Below the pieces are notes generated by a model that saw nothing but the letters and a program-made list of their open reading frames with translations, made no database searches and was not told the DNA's origin. Source: JBAVQS01 sp049694275 (GTDB taxonomy: Bacteria > Chloroflexota > Anaerolineae > UBA4142 > SHND01). Taken from it: a stretch of 37,137 nucleotides of DNA. The translations under genes and the position numbers were made by a program. Position 1 is the stretch's first letter. Each line of letters starts with the position of its first letter. Shown here piece by piece: positions 1-7,450 of this stretch. The DNA lies in the NCBI GenBank assembly GCA_049694275.1, contig JBAVQS010000308.1:1-37137 (forward strand). Reading direction: 5' to 3'.

Positions 1-40
1 TCAGTGCGTGCCAACGTGTGTCCAGTTCTTCGATACGCAT
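1..40 (-). CDS. Partial CDS, N-terminal 13 codons of an unidentified protein
   Basis: A minus-strand ATG at 38-40 opens a frame reading MRIEELDTRWHAL and leaves the window at base 1. The start is supported by a Shine-Dalgarno-like GAGGGG (complement of 45-50) just upstream and by a candidate promoter at 71-99. Too little is visible to assign a family. It is divergent from the glycosyltransferase operon that begins at 331. Confidence 0.5.
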   Translation of the reverse strand, partial: MRIEELDTRWHAL

Positions 41-70
41 GAGTCCCCTCGCCGTGTCAAGATTTGGACG

Positions 71-99
71 ATTGTACTCCATTTGCCAGTTCAAGTCAC
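71..99 (-). promoter_or_regulatory. Candidate sigma70-type promoter for the leftmost minus-strand gene
   Basis: On the minus strand a -35-like GTGACT (complement of 94-99) is separated by 17 bases from a -10-like TACAAT (complement of 71-76). Transcription would start near base 64, giving a leader of about 25 bases before the ATG at 40. The hexamers are imperfect, so this is a plausible rather than a certain site. Confidence 0.4.
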
Positions 100-195
100 T
101 ACCCCCGCAAAACTCCAACGGACACCCAAGCGATAACGGCCCAATCGATTGTTCGGGCGCTCATTGACCTGCGCCGTCTGTTTGGGCTGATGGAT

Positions 196-224
196 TTGGC
201 AATTTCCCTGCCCCGTTCTATAAT
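196..224 (+). promoter_or_regulatory. Sigma70-type promoter for the glycosyltransferase operon
   Basis: TTGGCA (196-201), a 17-base spacer and a perfect TATAAT (219-224) form the best promoter in the window. Initiation near 231 gives a leader of about 100 bases before the ATG at 331. The 290 bases between the two divergent genes hold only this promoter, the opposing one at 71-99 and a doubtful 36-codon ORF (231-341). Confidence 0.7.
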
Positions 225-330
225 CCCGCCGTGATTGCACGGTTGGCGCTGGCGCAGCCTTGGACGCGCGGCGCATTTTTGCGGATACGCTTTGGGCAGG
301 GGATGTTTTCTCCTGTCGAGGTGAACGCGC

Positions 331-2244
331 ATGGACAGTAAGCGGGCTGCCACATCGCGTTCGTACCGCGGGCTGGTGATGCTCCTCGTCGCCTTTACGA
401 CGCTGGCGCTTGTCTATTCGATCGTCGTCCCTATTTTCGAAGGGCCGGATGAGGACGACCACTTTCGCTATGTCAAATACCTGGCGGACCATCGGGATTT
501 GCCGGTACAGCTCTTCCAGTCGGGTGGCGGGTCTGCAGGGCATCAGGGATGGCAGCCCCCGCTCTATTACGGCATTGCCGCGCTGGTCATCAGTCCAGTC
601 GATACTTCCGATTTTGAAAAGCACTTGTGGCTCAATCCGGCTGCATCGTTCCAGGGGGACCGCGCGTGCTGCGGGCGAAACCTCTATTTCCATACCCCGA
701 GCGAGGATTTTCCTTATACGGGTACGACCCTCGCCGTCCATCTGGCGCGTGGGGTATCGATCCTTTTCGGCGCGCTCACGGTGGCGCTCATCTATCTCCT
801 CGTACTCTCGCTCTTACCCAACGCGCCGGGGCTGGCCCTCGCTGCCGCGTCCATCGCCGCCTTCAACCCGAGCTTTATTTTTGCGAGTATGCTCGTCTCG
901 AATGATGCGCCGCTCGCCGCCTTTTGCACCCTGGCACTGCTCCTCGGCGTCCGTCTCCTCACCGGCCGGCAAGCGCCCACGCTCCGAAATTTCTCCTTTC
1001 TGGGTCTGGCGATTGCACTGGGGCTGTTGGTCAAAACGACGGCGCTGGGGTTGATCCCCTTTGCGTTGGTGGTGGGCGCGTTTCTCGCGTGGCGCGTACG
1101 GCAGGTCCGCATCCTGGGGGCTACTTTGATTGGCGTGTTGGTTCCAGTCGTGCTGCTGACTGGCTGGTGGTTTATCCGCAATCAGCTTGTCTATGGCGAT
1201 CCGCTTGCCTACCGGCTCATGTATGCCTCGGCCATCTTTCCGCGCGATCAGCCGCTTACGCTGGCCGAGCTCTTTCAGATCAATCTGCCGTGGCTCTGGC
1301 AGACCTTTTGGGGTGGACCGACGCCCGGTGATTTTCCACCGGTTCTCCTTCTCTTGCTCAGCCTGCTGACCCTGCTGGCCGGAGTAGGGGCGGTGTGGTG
1401 GTTCTTGACGCATCATGATCTGAATATTCGTATCGCGCTGTTGTGGCTGGTGGGATGGCTCGGGTTTATTTTTGTTGCCCAGGTGGCATTCATTCGCACG
1501 AGCGGGGGGACGGACCAGGGGCGTTATCTCTTTCCGGCGCTGGGAGTTTTTGCGTTCCTGTTTGTGTTGGGGATGGAGGAGGTTCTGGCGCGAGTCGTGC
1601 AGTATCTGCGGCGATGGCGGACGCACCCCCAAAAGGGAGACCACACCACCGGGAGTGCCCTTACAACGGGTGGAGCAGGAGCAGGTGGCCTGTCTATAAA
1701 GTCCCTCGTCGGCCGCCTGGGGACCACTGCTGCGATCGTTGTGGCGGCGGGGTTGGCGGTGTATGTCCTGTTGGCAAACACGTTGCCTGCCTATGCGCGC
1801 CCCTGGCCGCTCGATGGCAATATCGTCCAGGAGGCGCAGTCCCCGGCGAATGCTAATTTCTCGAATCAACTGGCACTGCGCGGCTATTCCATTTCGCACC
1901 GGAATGTCCGCCCGGGTGATACAATCGATGTGACACTCTACTGGATCGGCATCAAGCCGATGCGCGAGTCCTACCGTGTCTTTGTGCACCTTGTCGACAC
2001 TCAAGGGCATGTGGCGGGAGGCAAGGACGTGATTCCCGGCGGTGGGGCGTACGCGACGGTGCTGTGGCTGCCGGGAGAGTGGGTCAAGGATACCGTTTCG
2101 TTTGCGGTGACCCATGACGCCGTTCCGGGCGATTACCAGCTCGAGATCGGAATCTATCCCTTCGGTCAACCCGAGAACCGGGTGAACCTGATCAACTCGG
2201 ATGAGGACCGGGTATTGTTGGATAAGATCGTCGTGCAGCAATAA
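331..2244 (+). CDS. GT-C type membrane glycosyltransferase (ArnT/PMT-like) with one C-terminal beta-sandwich module
   Basis: A 637-residue polytopic membrane protein, probably a polyprenyl-phosphate-sugar-dependent transferase acting on the outer face of the cytoplasmic membrane. A first transmembrane helix (about residues 12-32) is followed by an acidic loop, FEGPDEDDHFRYVKYL, then GWQPPLYYG. This arrangement of an acidic pair in the first outer loop and a QPPLYY motif is typical of GT-C enzymes. About ten further helices follow up to residue 490, with a low-complexity Gly/Thr linker near 440-460. Residues 507-637 form a soluble module with YRVFVHLVDTQGHV and WLPGEWVKD, also found in the next two genes. 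The start has GAGGTG (318-323) seven bases upstream. The donor and acceptor cannot be read from sequence; it could also be scored as DUF2142-like. Confidence 0.75.
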   Translation: MDSKRAATSRSYRGLVMLLVAFTTLALVYSIVVPIFEGPDEDDHFRYVKYLADHRDLPVQLFQSGGGSAGHQGWQPPLYYGIAALVISPVDTSDFEKHLWLNPAASFQGDRACCGRNLYFHTPSEDFPYTGTTLAVHLARGVSILFGALTVALIYLLVLSLLPNAPGLALAAASIAAFNPSFIFASMLVSNDAPLAAFCTLALLLGVRLLTGRQAPTLRNFSFLGLAIALGLLVKTTALGLIPFALVVGAFLAWRVRQVRILGATLIGVLVPVVLLTGWWFIRNQLVYGDPLAYRLMYASAIFPRDQPLTLAELFQINLPWLWQTFWGGPTPGDFPPVLLLLLSLLTLLAGVGAVWWFLTHHDLNIRIALLWLVGWLGFIFVAQVAFIRTSGGTDQGRYLFPALGVFAFLFVLGMEEVLARVVQYLRRWRTHPQKGDHTTGSALTTGGAGAGGLSIKSLVGRLGTTAAIVVAAGLAVYVLLANTLPAYARPWPLDGNIVQEAQSPANANFSNQLALRGYSISHRNVRPGDTIDVTLYWIGIKPMRESYRVFVHLVDTQGHVAGGKDVIPGGGAYATVLWLPGEWVKDTVSFAVTHDAVPGDYQLEIGIYPFGQPENRVNLINSDEDRVLLDKIVVQQ

Positions 2245-2252
2245 TAGAGCGG

Positions 2253-5078
2253 ATGCAAAGAGTAAGCGATCATCTGAAAAGGTTGTGGCAGACCGCCTTG
2301 CGAAATCGGATCGACGTGGGGGCGAGCGCGCTCTTGTTCGTCGGGATGTTTGTGTTGTACGCGCGGACGGTGACGCCAGGTGTGCTCGACGCGGATGGCG
2401 GCGAATTCCAGACCAATATTTATCGCCTTGGCGTCAGCCACACCGGCTATCCGCTCTATTTTATGCTCGCCAAGCTGTGGACGCTGCTTGTGCTGGTCGG
2501 GACCATTGCCTATCGCGCAAATCTCTTTTCCAGTTTCATGGGGGCAGTAGCCGTCGCGCTGCTCTATCTGACGCTGCGTGTGTTGGTCCACTCGCGAGTT
2601 GGGGCCTTTTTTGCGGCGCTCCTCTTTGGCCTCTCGCGGGTCGAGTGGTCACAGGCGCTCATCCCCGATGTCTATACCCTCAACTCGTTCTTTGTCATCC
2701 TGGTGGTGCTCATGGCGGCGTTGTACCGCATGCGGCGTGTCTCGTCGGTGTGGTTCGTCGCGGTTTATGCCCTTTCGCTGACGCACCATCGCACGATGAT
2801 GTGGTTTGCGCCCGCCGTCGGCGTATGGCTCTTGCTCGGCGAAGGATGGGCGCTGTTTCGCCCGCGCCGGCTGGGCTCGTTAATCCTTGCCTTTCTGCTC
2901 CCGCTCTTGATCTATCTCTATATTCCGCTGCGCGGGGAGAGCGATGTCGGGGTCGAGTATCACGCGCGCGGGTTTGTCGAAATGATTCTGGCGAGCAACG
3001 CCTCGGTCTGGCTCCGCTTTGGTCCGCCCGGTTTTCTCTGGAGCCGGATCGTCGATGTCTATCTGCCGCTCATGGTCGAGCAATTTACGCCGGTCGGGTT
3101 TGGCCTGGGGCTACTTGGCCTTGGGGGGCTCGCGCTCGGCCGCGCCCCGCGCGGGTGGCCCGCCGCGCTCCCGCCGCGCCAGTGGCTGTTGTTTGTTGGG
3201 CTGGCGCACCTGGCCGAGACTGCCTTTTCGATTGTCTTTTGGGTGGTCGATAGCGAAATCTTTTTCATTCCGTCCTATTTGACGTTTTTGTTTTTTGTCG
3301 GAGTGGGGTTAGCGTTCGCCTTTGATTGGGCCGCCGGCCTCGCGTACAGACAGGGACAGCGGCTGGTCGCACCGCTGGGCGCAGTGGGGCTGTTCGTCCT
3401 TGCCGGCTGGCTGGGATGGCACAATTTTCGGTTGGATGATCGAAGTTGGGATGATGAAGCAGATACGCGCTGGCAGACGATACTCGCTCAGCCTATCGAG
3501 AATGGCGCCTGGATGGTGGGGAATTGGGAGAGCCTGACCCCACTCGAATATTATCAATATGTCGAGGGGCGGCGGACAGATCTCAAGCGAGACAAGGTGA
3601 TTATTGCCACAGACCAGCTCAAGTTGGCGCCGCAGGGGAACGTGGGGGATTGGATTCAAGAGCGGCTCGGTAAGGACCGGAGTGTCTATCTGACGGTGCA
3701 TCCGACCGACACCGAGACGCTCGGCGATCTGGCAAAACGGTTCGAGCTCTTTCCGATTGCCTCGCTCTGGCGTGTGCAGGACAAGGACCCCATGGCACCG
3801 CAAGCGCCGGGGCAGGTCATCGGGCAGGACCTCGTTTTGGAAAGCATTAACACGCCGGCGCTCTATCATTCGGGCGATTTTGTGCCCCTGACGTTTGGCT
3901 GGCTCATTCGCAAAGGGAGCGAGGCGGATTACACATTTTCGCTGCGTCTGGTCGATACGCGCGGCCTGGTTTGGGCGAAGAGGGATGAGCTGAGCCTGCG
4001 CGGCCAATCGACGAGTCAGGTCGGTTGGAGTGATGCCCCGGCGCGCGATTGGTCTGCCGCGTTGCCCGGTGTGGCAAAAACGGAAACGCAGCCGTGGCTT
4101 GTACGGGATGGATTTTATATTCCGCCCGACGCGCCGCCGGGCCAGTACGCCATGGAACTGCAGGTGGTGGATGTGGAAAAGCGCACCCCGGTCGCCGTAG
4201 CGGACCAGGCGTGGCTCAGACTCGCCGCGCTGTCGGTGACGTCGTCTGCGCAGGACTTGCCCTTGGAGGTATATCAGATTCCTCATCCGGTGAATCTTGT
4301 TCTGGCAGGCACGCGGCTGATCGGATATGGGCTGAGCAGCGAACAGCCACGTGCCGGTGACCGGATCGAGCTGCAGCTCTGGTGGGAGGGGGTGGGCGAT
4401 GGAGGAATGCCGGTTGAAATTGCGTTGGTGGATGAGCACGGCGCGGTGACCAGCCTTGCCCACGAGGCGCTCATCCCTGCGCCGCGCCCGGGCGGGGGCC
4501 TCTCGCAAATCATTCGCTCACGCCACGAGCTCACGCTTCCGTTAGCGGCTGGGGTAGGGCGCGGGATGCTCACCGTCACGCTGGGTGGCGCGCGTGTGGA
4601 TCTGACCGCGCTCGATTTGCGCGCGAGCGGCCGCCTGATGACGGCCCCGGCGATCCAGTATACGCAAAAGGCAAAACTGGGGGATGCGATTGAGTTTCTC
4701 GGCTATCGCTTTGACCGGTCGGCGTACAAACCGGGTGAGCCGGTGGGCGTGACGCTCTACTGGCAGGCTGTTCGGTCGGTGACGACGAGCTATAAAGTGT
4801 TTGTACACCTGTTGAACGGAGAGGGCGTACTGGTCGCACAGCAGGATGGGTTCCCGCACGGAGGCGAATTGCCAACGGACCGGTGGCTGCCGGGCGAGTA
4901 TATCGCCGACGATTACCATCTGGAGCTCCCCGCCGGCCTGCCCGCAGGCGATTATCGCATTGAGGTCGGGATGTACGCGTCGGAAAGCGGGACGCGGCTG
5001 TCGGGGGTTGATGCGCAAGGCCAGCCGCTGGCGGGCGACCGCATTCTGCTTGATACGCCGGTTCAGGTGGCGCGCTAG
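2253..5078 (+). CDS. TMEM260/DUF2723-family membrane glycosyltransferase with three C-terminal beta-sandwich modules
   Basis: A 941-residue protein. The N-terminal membrane part (about residues 25-390) carries TVTPGVLDADGGEF and GVSHTGYPLYFMLAKL, the hallmark first outer loop of the DUF2723 (TMEM260, protein O-mannosyltransferase-like) family, where the Asp and Glu are the expected catalytic acids. Residues 390-520 form an alpha/beta segment (MVGNWESLTPLEYYQ). Three soluble modules follow at about 523-670, 676-800 and 800-941. The last has YKVFVHLLNGEGV, WLPGEYIADDY and AGDYRIEVGMY, clearly related to the modules of both neighbours. The gene starts eight bases after the upstream stop and ends directly against the next ATG (TAGATG), so it is translated within one operon. 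The substrate is unknown. Confidence 0.8.
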   Translation: MQRVSDHLKRLWQTALRNRIDVGASALLFVGMFVLYARTVTPGVLDADGGEFQTNIYRLGVSHTGYPLYFMLAKLWTLLVLVGTIAYRANLFSSFMGAVAVALLYLTLRVLVHSRVGAFFAALLFGLSRVEWSQALIPDVYTLNSFFVILVVLMAALYRMRRVSSVWFVAVYALSLTHHRTMMWFAPAVGVWLLLGEGWALFRPRRLGSLILAFLLPLLIYLYIPLRGESDVGVEYHARGFVEMILASNASVWLRFGPPGFLWSRIVDVYLPLMVEQFTPVGFGLGLLGLGGLALGRAPRGWPAALPPRQWLLFVGLAHLAETAFSIVFWVVDSEIFFIPSYLTFLFFVGVGLAFAFDWAAGLAYRQGQRLVAPLGAVGLFVLAGWLGWHNFRLDDRSWDDEADTRWQTILAQPIENGAWMVGNWESLTPLEYYQYVEGRRTDLKRDKVIIATDQLKLAPQGNVGDWIQERLGKDRSVYLTVHPTDTETLGDLAKRFELFPIASLWRVQDKDPMAPQAPGQVIGQDLVLESINTPALYHSGDFVPLTFGWLIRKGSEADYTFSLRLVDTRGLVWAKRDELSLRGQSTSQVGWSDAPARDWSAALPGVAKTETQPWLVRDGFYIPPDAPPGQYAMELQVVDVEKRTPVAVADQAWLRLAALSVTSSAQDLPLEVYQIPHPVNLVLAGTRLIGYGLSSEQPRAGDRIELQLWWEGVGDGGMPVEIALVDEHGAVTSLAHEALIPAPRPGGGLSQIIRSRHELTLPLAAGVGRGMLTVTLGGARVDLTALDLRASGRLMTAPAIQYTQKAKLGDAIEFLGYRFDRSAYKPGEPVGVTLYWQAVRSVTTSYKVFVHLLNGEGVLVAQQDGFPHGGELPTDRWLPGEYIADDYHLELPAGLPAGDYRIEVGMYASESGTRLSGVDAQGQPLAGDRILLDTPVQVAR

Positions 5079-7412
5079 ATGAAGCGGCTGACGGAGCATC
5101 GCGCGCTGGCGGCGTTGGTGATCGTTTTTCTGGCGCTGGGCACACTCTATTCGCTCGCCACGCCGATTTTTGAGGCGGGAGATGAGGTGTGGCACTATCC
5201 CTTTGTCCAGTGGCTGGCGACGGGGCACGGCCTGCCGGTGCAGGACCCCGCCCACAAGGCGCTGTGGGAGCAGGAGGGGGGACAGCCGCCGCTCTATTAT
5301 GCGCTCGCGGCGGCCGCGACCTTTTGGGTTGATACCAGTGACATGCCGGACCGGCTGTGGCGTAATCCCTTTGAGCACAGCATCGGCGTCCCGCTTGCCT
5401 ATGGCAACAAGAATCTGGTTGTGCACACCCCGGCCGAGAAATTCCCCTGGCACAATACGACGCTTGCGGTACACCTCCTTCGCTTTTTGTCGCTGCTGTT
5501 CGGGGTTGGTACTGTCGTGCTAACCTATCTGCTTGCCCGAGAAATCATCTCTCGGACGGCGCTGCACGGGCAGTCGGCAGGCGAGTGGCTTGCGCTGGGC
5601 GCGGCCGGCCTCGTCGCTTTCAACCCGATGTTCCTCTTTATTAGCGCCTCGGTGAATAATGATAACCTCGCCACCCTTCTGGCTTCGGCAGCGCTCCTTT
5701 TGGTTGTGCAACTGGCCACGCGCGGGGCAAGCACGCGGCGGCTCATGGCGCTGGGGATTGTGATCGGCTTGGGTGCTTTGACCAAGGTGAGCGATGCGGC
5801 GTTAGCCCCGCTGGCTGCTCTGATTGTCTTGTGGCTGGCGTGGCGTCGCCGCGATCTTGGTCTCCTGATCCGTGCCGGGCTGTTGCTGGCAATCCCGACG
5901 CTGGTCATTGCCGGCTGGTGGTATCTCCGCAACGCTCAACTCTATGGCGACCCGCTTGCATTCAATGTTTGGATGCAGATCGCCGGCCCGCGTCCGCCGA
6001 CAACGCTTTTGCAACTGCTGGATGAATTTCAGGGTTTTCGCATCTCGTTCTGGGGAAATTTCGGTGGAGTCAACCTCATCGCGCCCGATTGGGTTTACTT
6101 GGCGCTCGACTTGATCTCGCTGCTCGCGCTCGCCGGCCTCGTCGCCGGCGCTTTACGTCGGCGGATGCCCGGCGTCCTCATCATCCCGGCGCTCTGGCTC
6201 GCGTTCATTTTTGTCAGCCTCATCCGCTGGACCTTGATGACCTACGCCTCACAGGGACGCCTCATCTTTCCGGCGATCAGCGCGGTGGCGGTGCTGATGG
6301 CGTTGGGGCTGAGTAGTCTCGTGCTCGAAGGTTGGAAATGGGCCGGTGCTCGACCGTCTAACTTTCCAACTGGTCTGTCAAATTTTCAACCGGTTCACCT
6401 GCTAGTCCTCTTACTCACGGCGTTTGCGGTCACCGCTCCCTTTTTCATCATTATGCCGGCTTATGCGCTCCCGATGCGGATAGGGGGAGATGCGGACGCG
6501 CCGAATCCGGTACACATCTCGTTTGTTGCAAGGGATGGCGAACCGGAACTGGTCGGCTACGAGTTGGGCCGCGCCGCGCGGCCGGGCGAAGAGTTGCCGG
6601 TGACGTTGTACTGGCGGACCATGAAGCCCGTAAGCGATGACCTGTATGTCTATATACACTTGTATGACCGGTCGGGCAAGCCGGTTGGGCAGTGGGAAGC
6701 GCTGCCGGGGAATGGGCTTTACCCTGTGCAATTCTGGCAGCCGGGTGAATTGATCGTCGATCGCTACCGCGTGCCGGTGGGCATTGAGGCGCAAGGGCCC
6801 CAGGTGGGCCGCGTCGAGGTTGGGCTGGCGCGCGTCGGTTCGGTGGTCCCGCTCAAGGCGCACGACCCGGAAGGGCAGGAGGTGACCCCCAGCATCGGGC
6901 GGTTCAAGATTGTGGCCGTGCATCTGACGGCGAGTGACAAGCCCGTGCTGGACAAGTTTGGGGATGTGTTTGACCTGGTGCAGTTCACTGCAACCGGCAA
7001 ACGCGGAATCACCGAATTCGAGGTGACGCCGCCGCGCCCTAGGGCGATCGTGACCCCATTGCGCGCGGGGGATACCCTGCACGTCGATTTTGCGCTCCGC
7101 GCGCTCCGTGTTCCGCCCGACGACTATACCATCTTTGTGCACCTCGTTGATTCGCAAGGGCACATTGTGGCTCAGCAGGATAATCAGCCGCAGGGCAATA
7201 CCTTTCCGACCTCATTCTGGGATCCGGGCGAAGAGGTATCCGACCGGTTTGAAATGGCAATCCCGGCCAGTACAGCGCCAGGTGATTATCGTATCGAGTT
7301 CGGTCTGTATGGATCAAATGGCAAGCGCTTGCCGGTCAGCGGGTCACCGGGTAGCGGTGGGTTACAGGCGCAAGGCGATTATCTCTTCCTTGCGCCGCTC
7401 AAGCTCGAATAA
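5079..7412 (+). CDS. GT-C type membrane glycosyltransferase (ArnT/PMT-like) with two C-terminal beta-sandwich modules
   Basis: A 777-residue paralogue of the first gene of the operon. The first outer loop reads PIFEAGDEVWHYPFVQWL and is followed by GGQPPLYYALAAA, matching positions of the conserved acids and the QPPLYY motif in the 331-2244 protein. About twelve helices lie up to residue 465. Two soluble modules follow: about 485-620 (DDLYVYIHLYDRSGKPV) and 660-777 (DDYTIFVHLVDSQGHIV, SFWDPGEEVSDR, GDYRIEFGLY). A Pro/Asn/Phe-rich stretch (PSNFPTGLSNFQPV, near residue 430) separates two helices and looks like an inserted degenerate repeat. The ATG abuts the upstream stop codon, so translation is probably coupled. 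The operon ends at the 7411-7446 hairpin. Confidence 0.75.
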   Translation: MKRLTEHRALAALVIVFLALGTLYSLATPIFEAGDEVWHYPFVQWLATGHGLPVQDPAHKALWEQEGGQPPLYYALAAAATFWVDTSDMPDRLWRNPFEHSIGVPLAYGNKNLVVHTPAEKFPWHNTTLAVHLLRFLSLLFGVGTVVLTYLLAREIISRTALHGQSAGEWLALGAAGLVAFNPMFLFISASVNNDNLATLLASAALLLVVQLATRGASTRRLMALGIVIGLGALTKVSDAALAPLAALIVLWLAWRRRDLGLLIRAGLLLAIPTLVIAGWWYLRNAQLYGDPLAFNVWMQIAGPRPPTTLLQLLDEFQGFRISFWGNFGGVNLIAPDWVYLALDLISLLALAGLVAGALRRRMPGVLIIPALWLAFIFVSLIRWTLMTYASQGRLIFPAISAVAVLMALGLSSLVLEGWKWAGARPSNFPTGLSNFQPVHLLVLLLTAFAVTAPFFIIMPAYALPMRIGGDADAPNPVHISFVARDGEPELVGYELGRAARPGEELPVTLYWRTMKPVSDDLYVYIHLYDRSGKPVGQWEALPGNGLYPVQFWQPGELIVDRYRVPVGIEAQGPQVGRVEVGLARVGSVVPLKAHDPEGQEVTPSIGRFKIVAVHLTASDKPVLDKFGDVFDLVQFTATGKRGITEFEVTPPRPRAIVTPLRAGDTLHVDFALRALRVPPDDYTIFVHLVDSQGHIVAQQDNQPQGNTFPTSFWDPGEEVSDRFEMAIPASTAPGDYRIEFGLYGSNGKRLPVSGSPGSGGLQAQGDYLFLAPLKLE

Positions 7413-7446
7413 AAAACCGCCTCCCCGGATAACCGGGGAGGCGGTT
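7411..7446 (-). terminator. Intrinsic terminator between convergent genes
   Basis: A perfect 14-bp stem, AACCGCCTCCCCGG (7415-7428), ATAA loop (7429-7432) and its complement (7433-7446). The A tract at 7411-7416 becomes a T run after the stem on the minus strand, so it is a canonical terminator for the secreted-protein gene (stop at 7451). On the plus strand the stem is followed by TTGCGCTTATT, so it may stop the glycosyltransferase operon less efficiently. Confidence 0.85.
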
Positions 7447-7450
7447 GCGC

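Noticed and set aside
814..2241. 475-residue minus-strand frame opposite the first glycosyltransferase
   Set aside because: It is the antisense of a clear membrane protein gene, and its Arg/Gln-rich composition is typical of shadow frames in GC-rich DNA.
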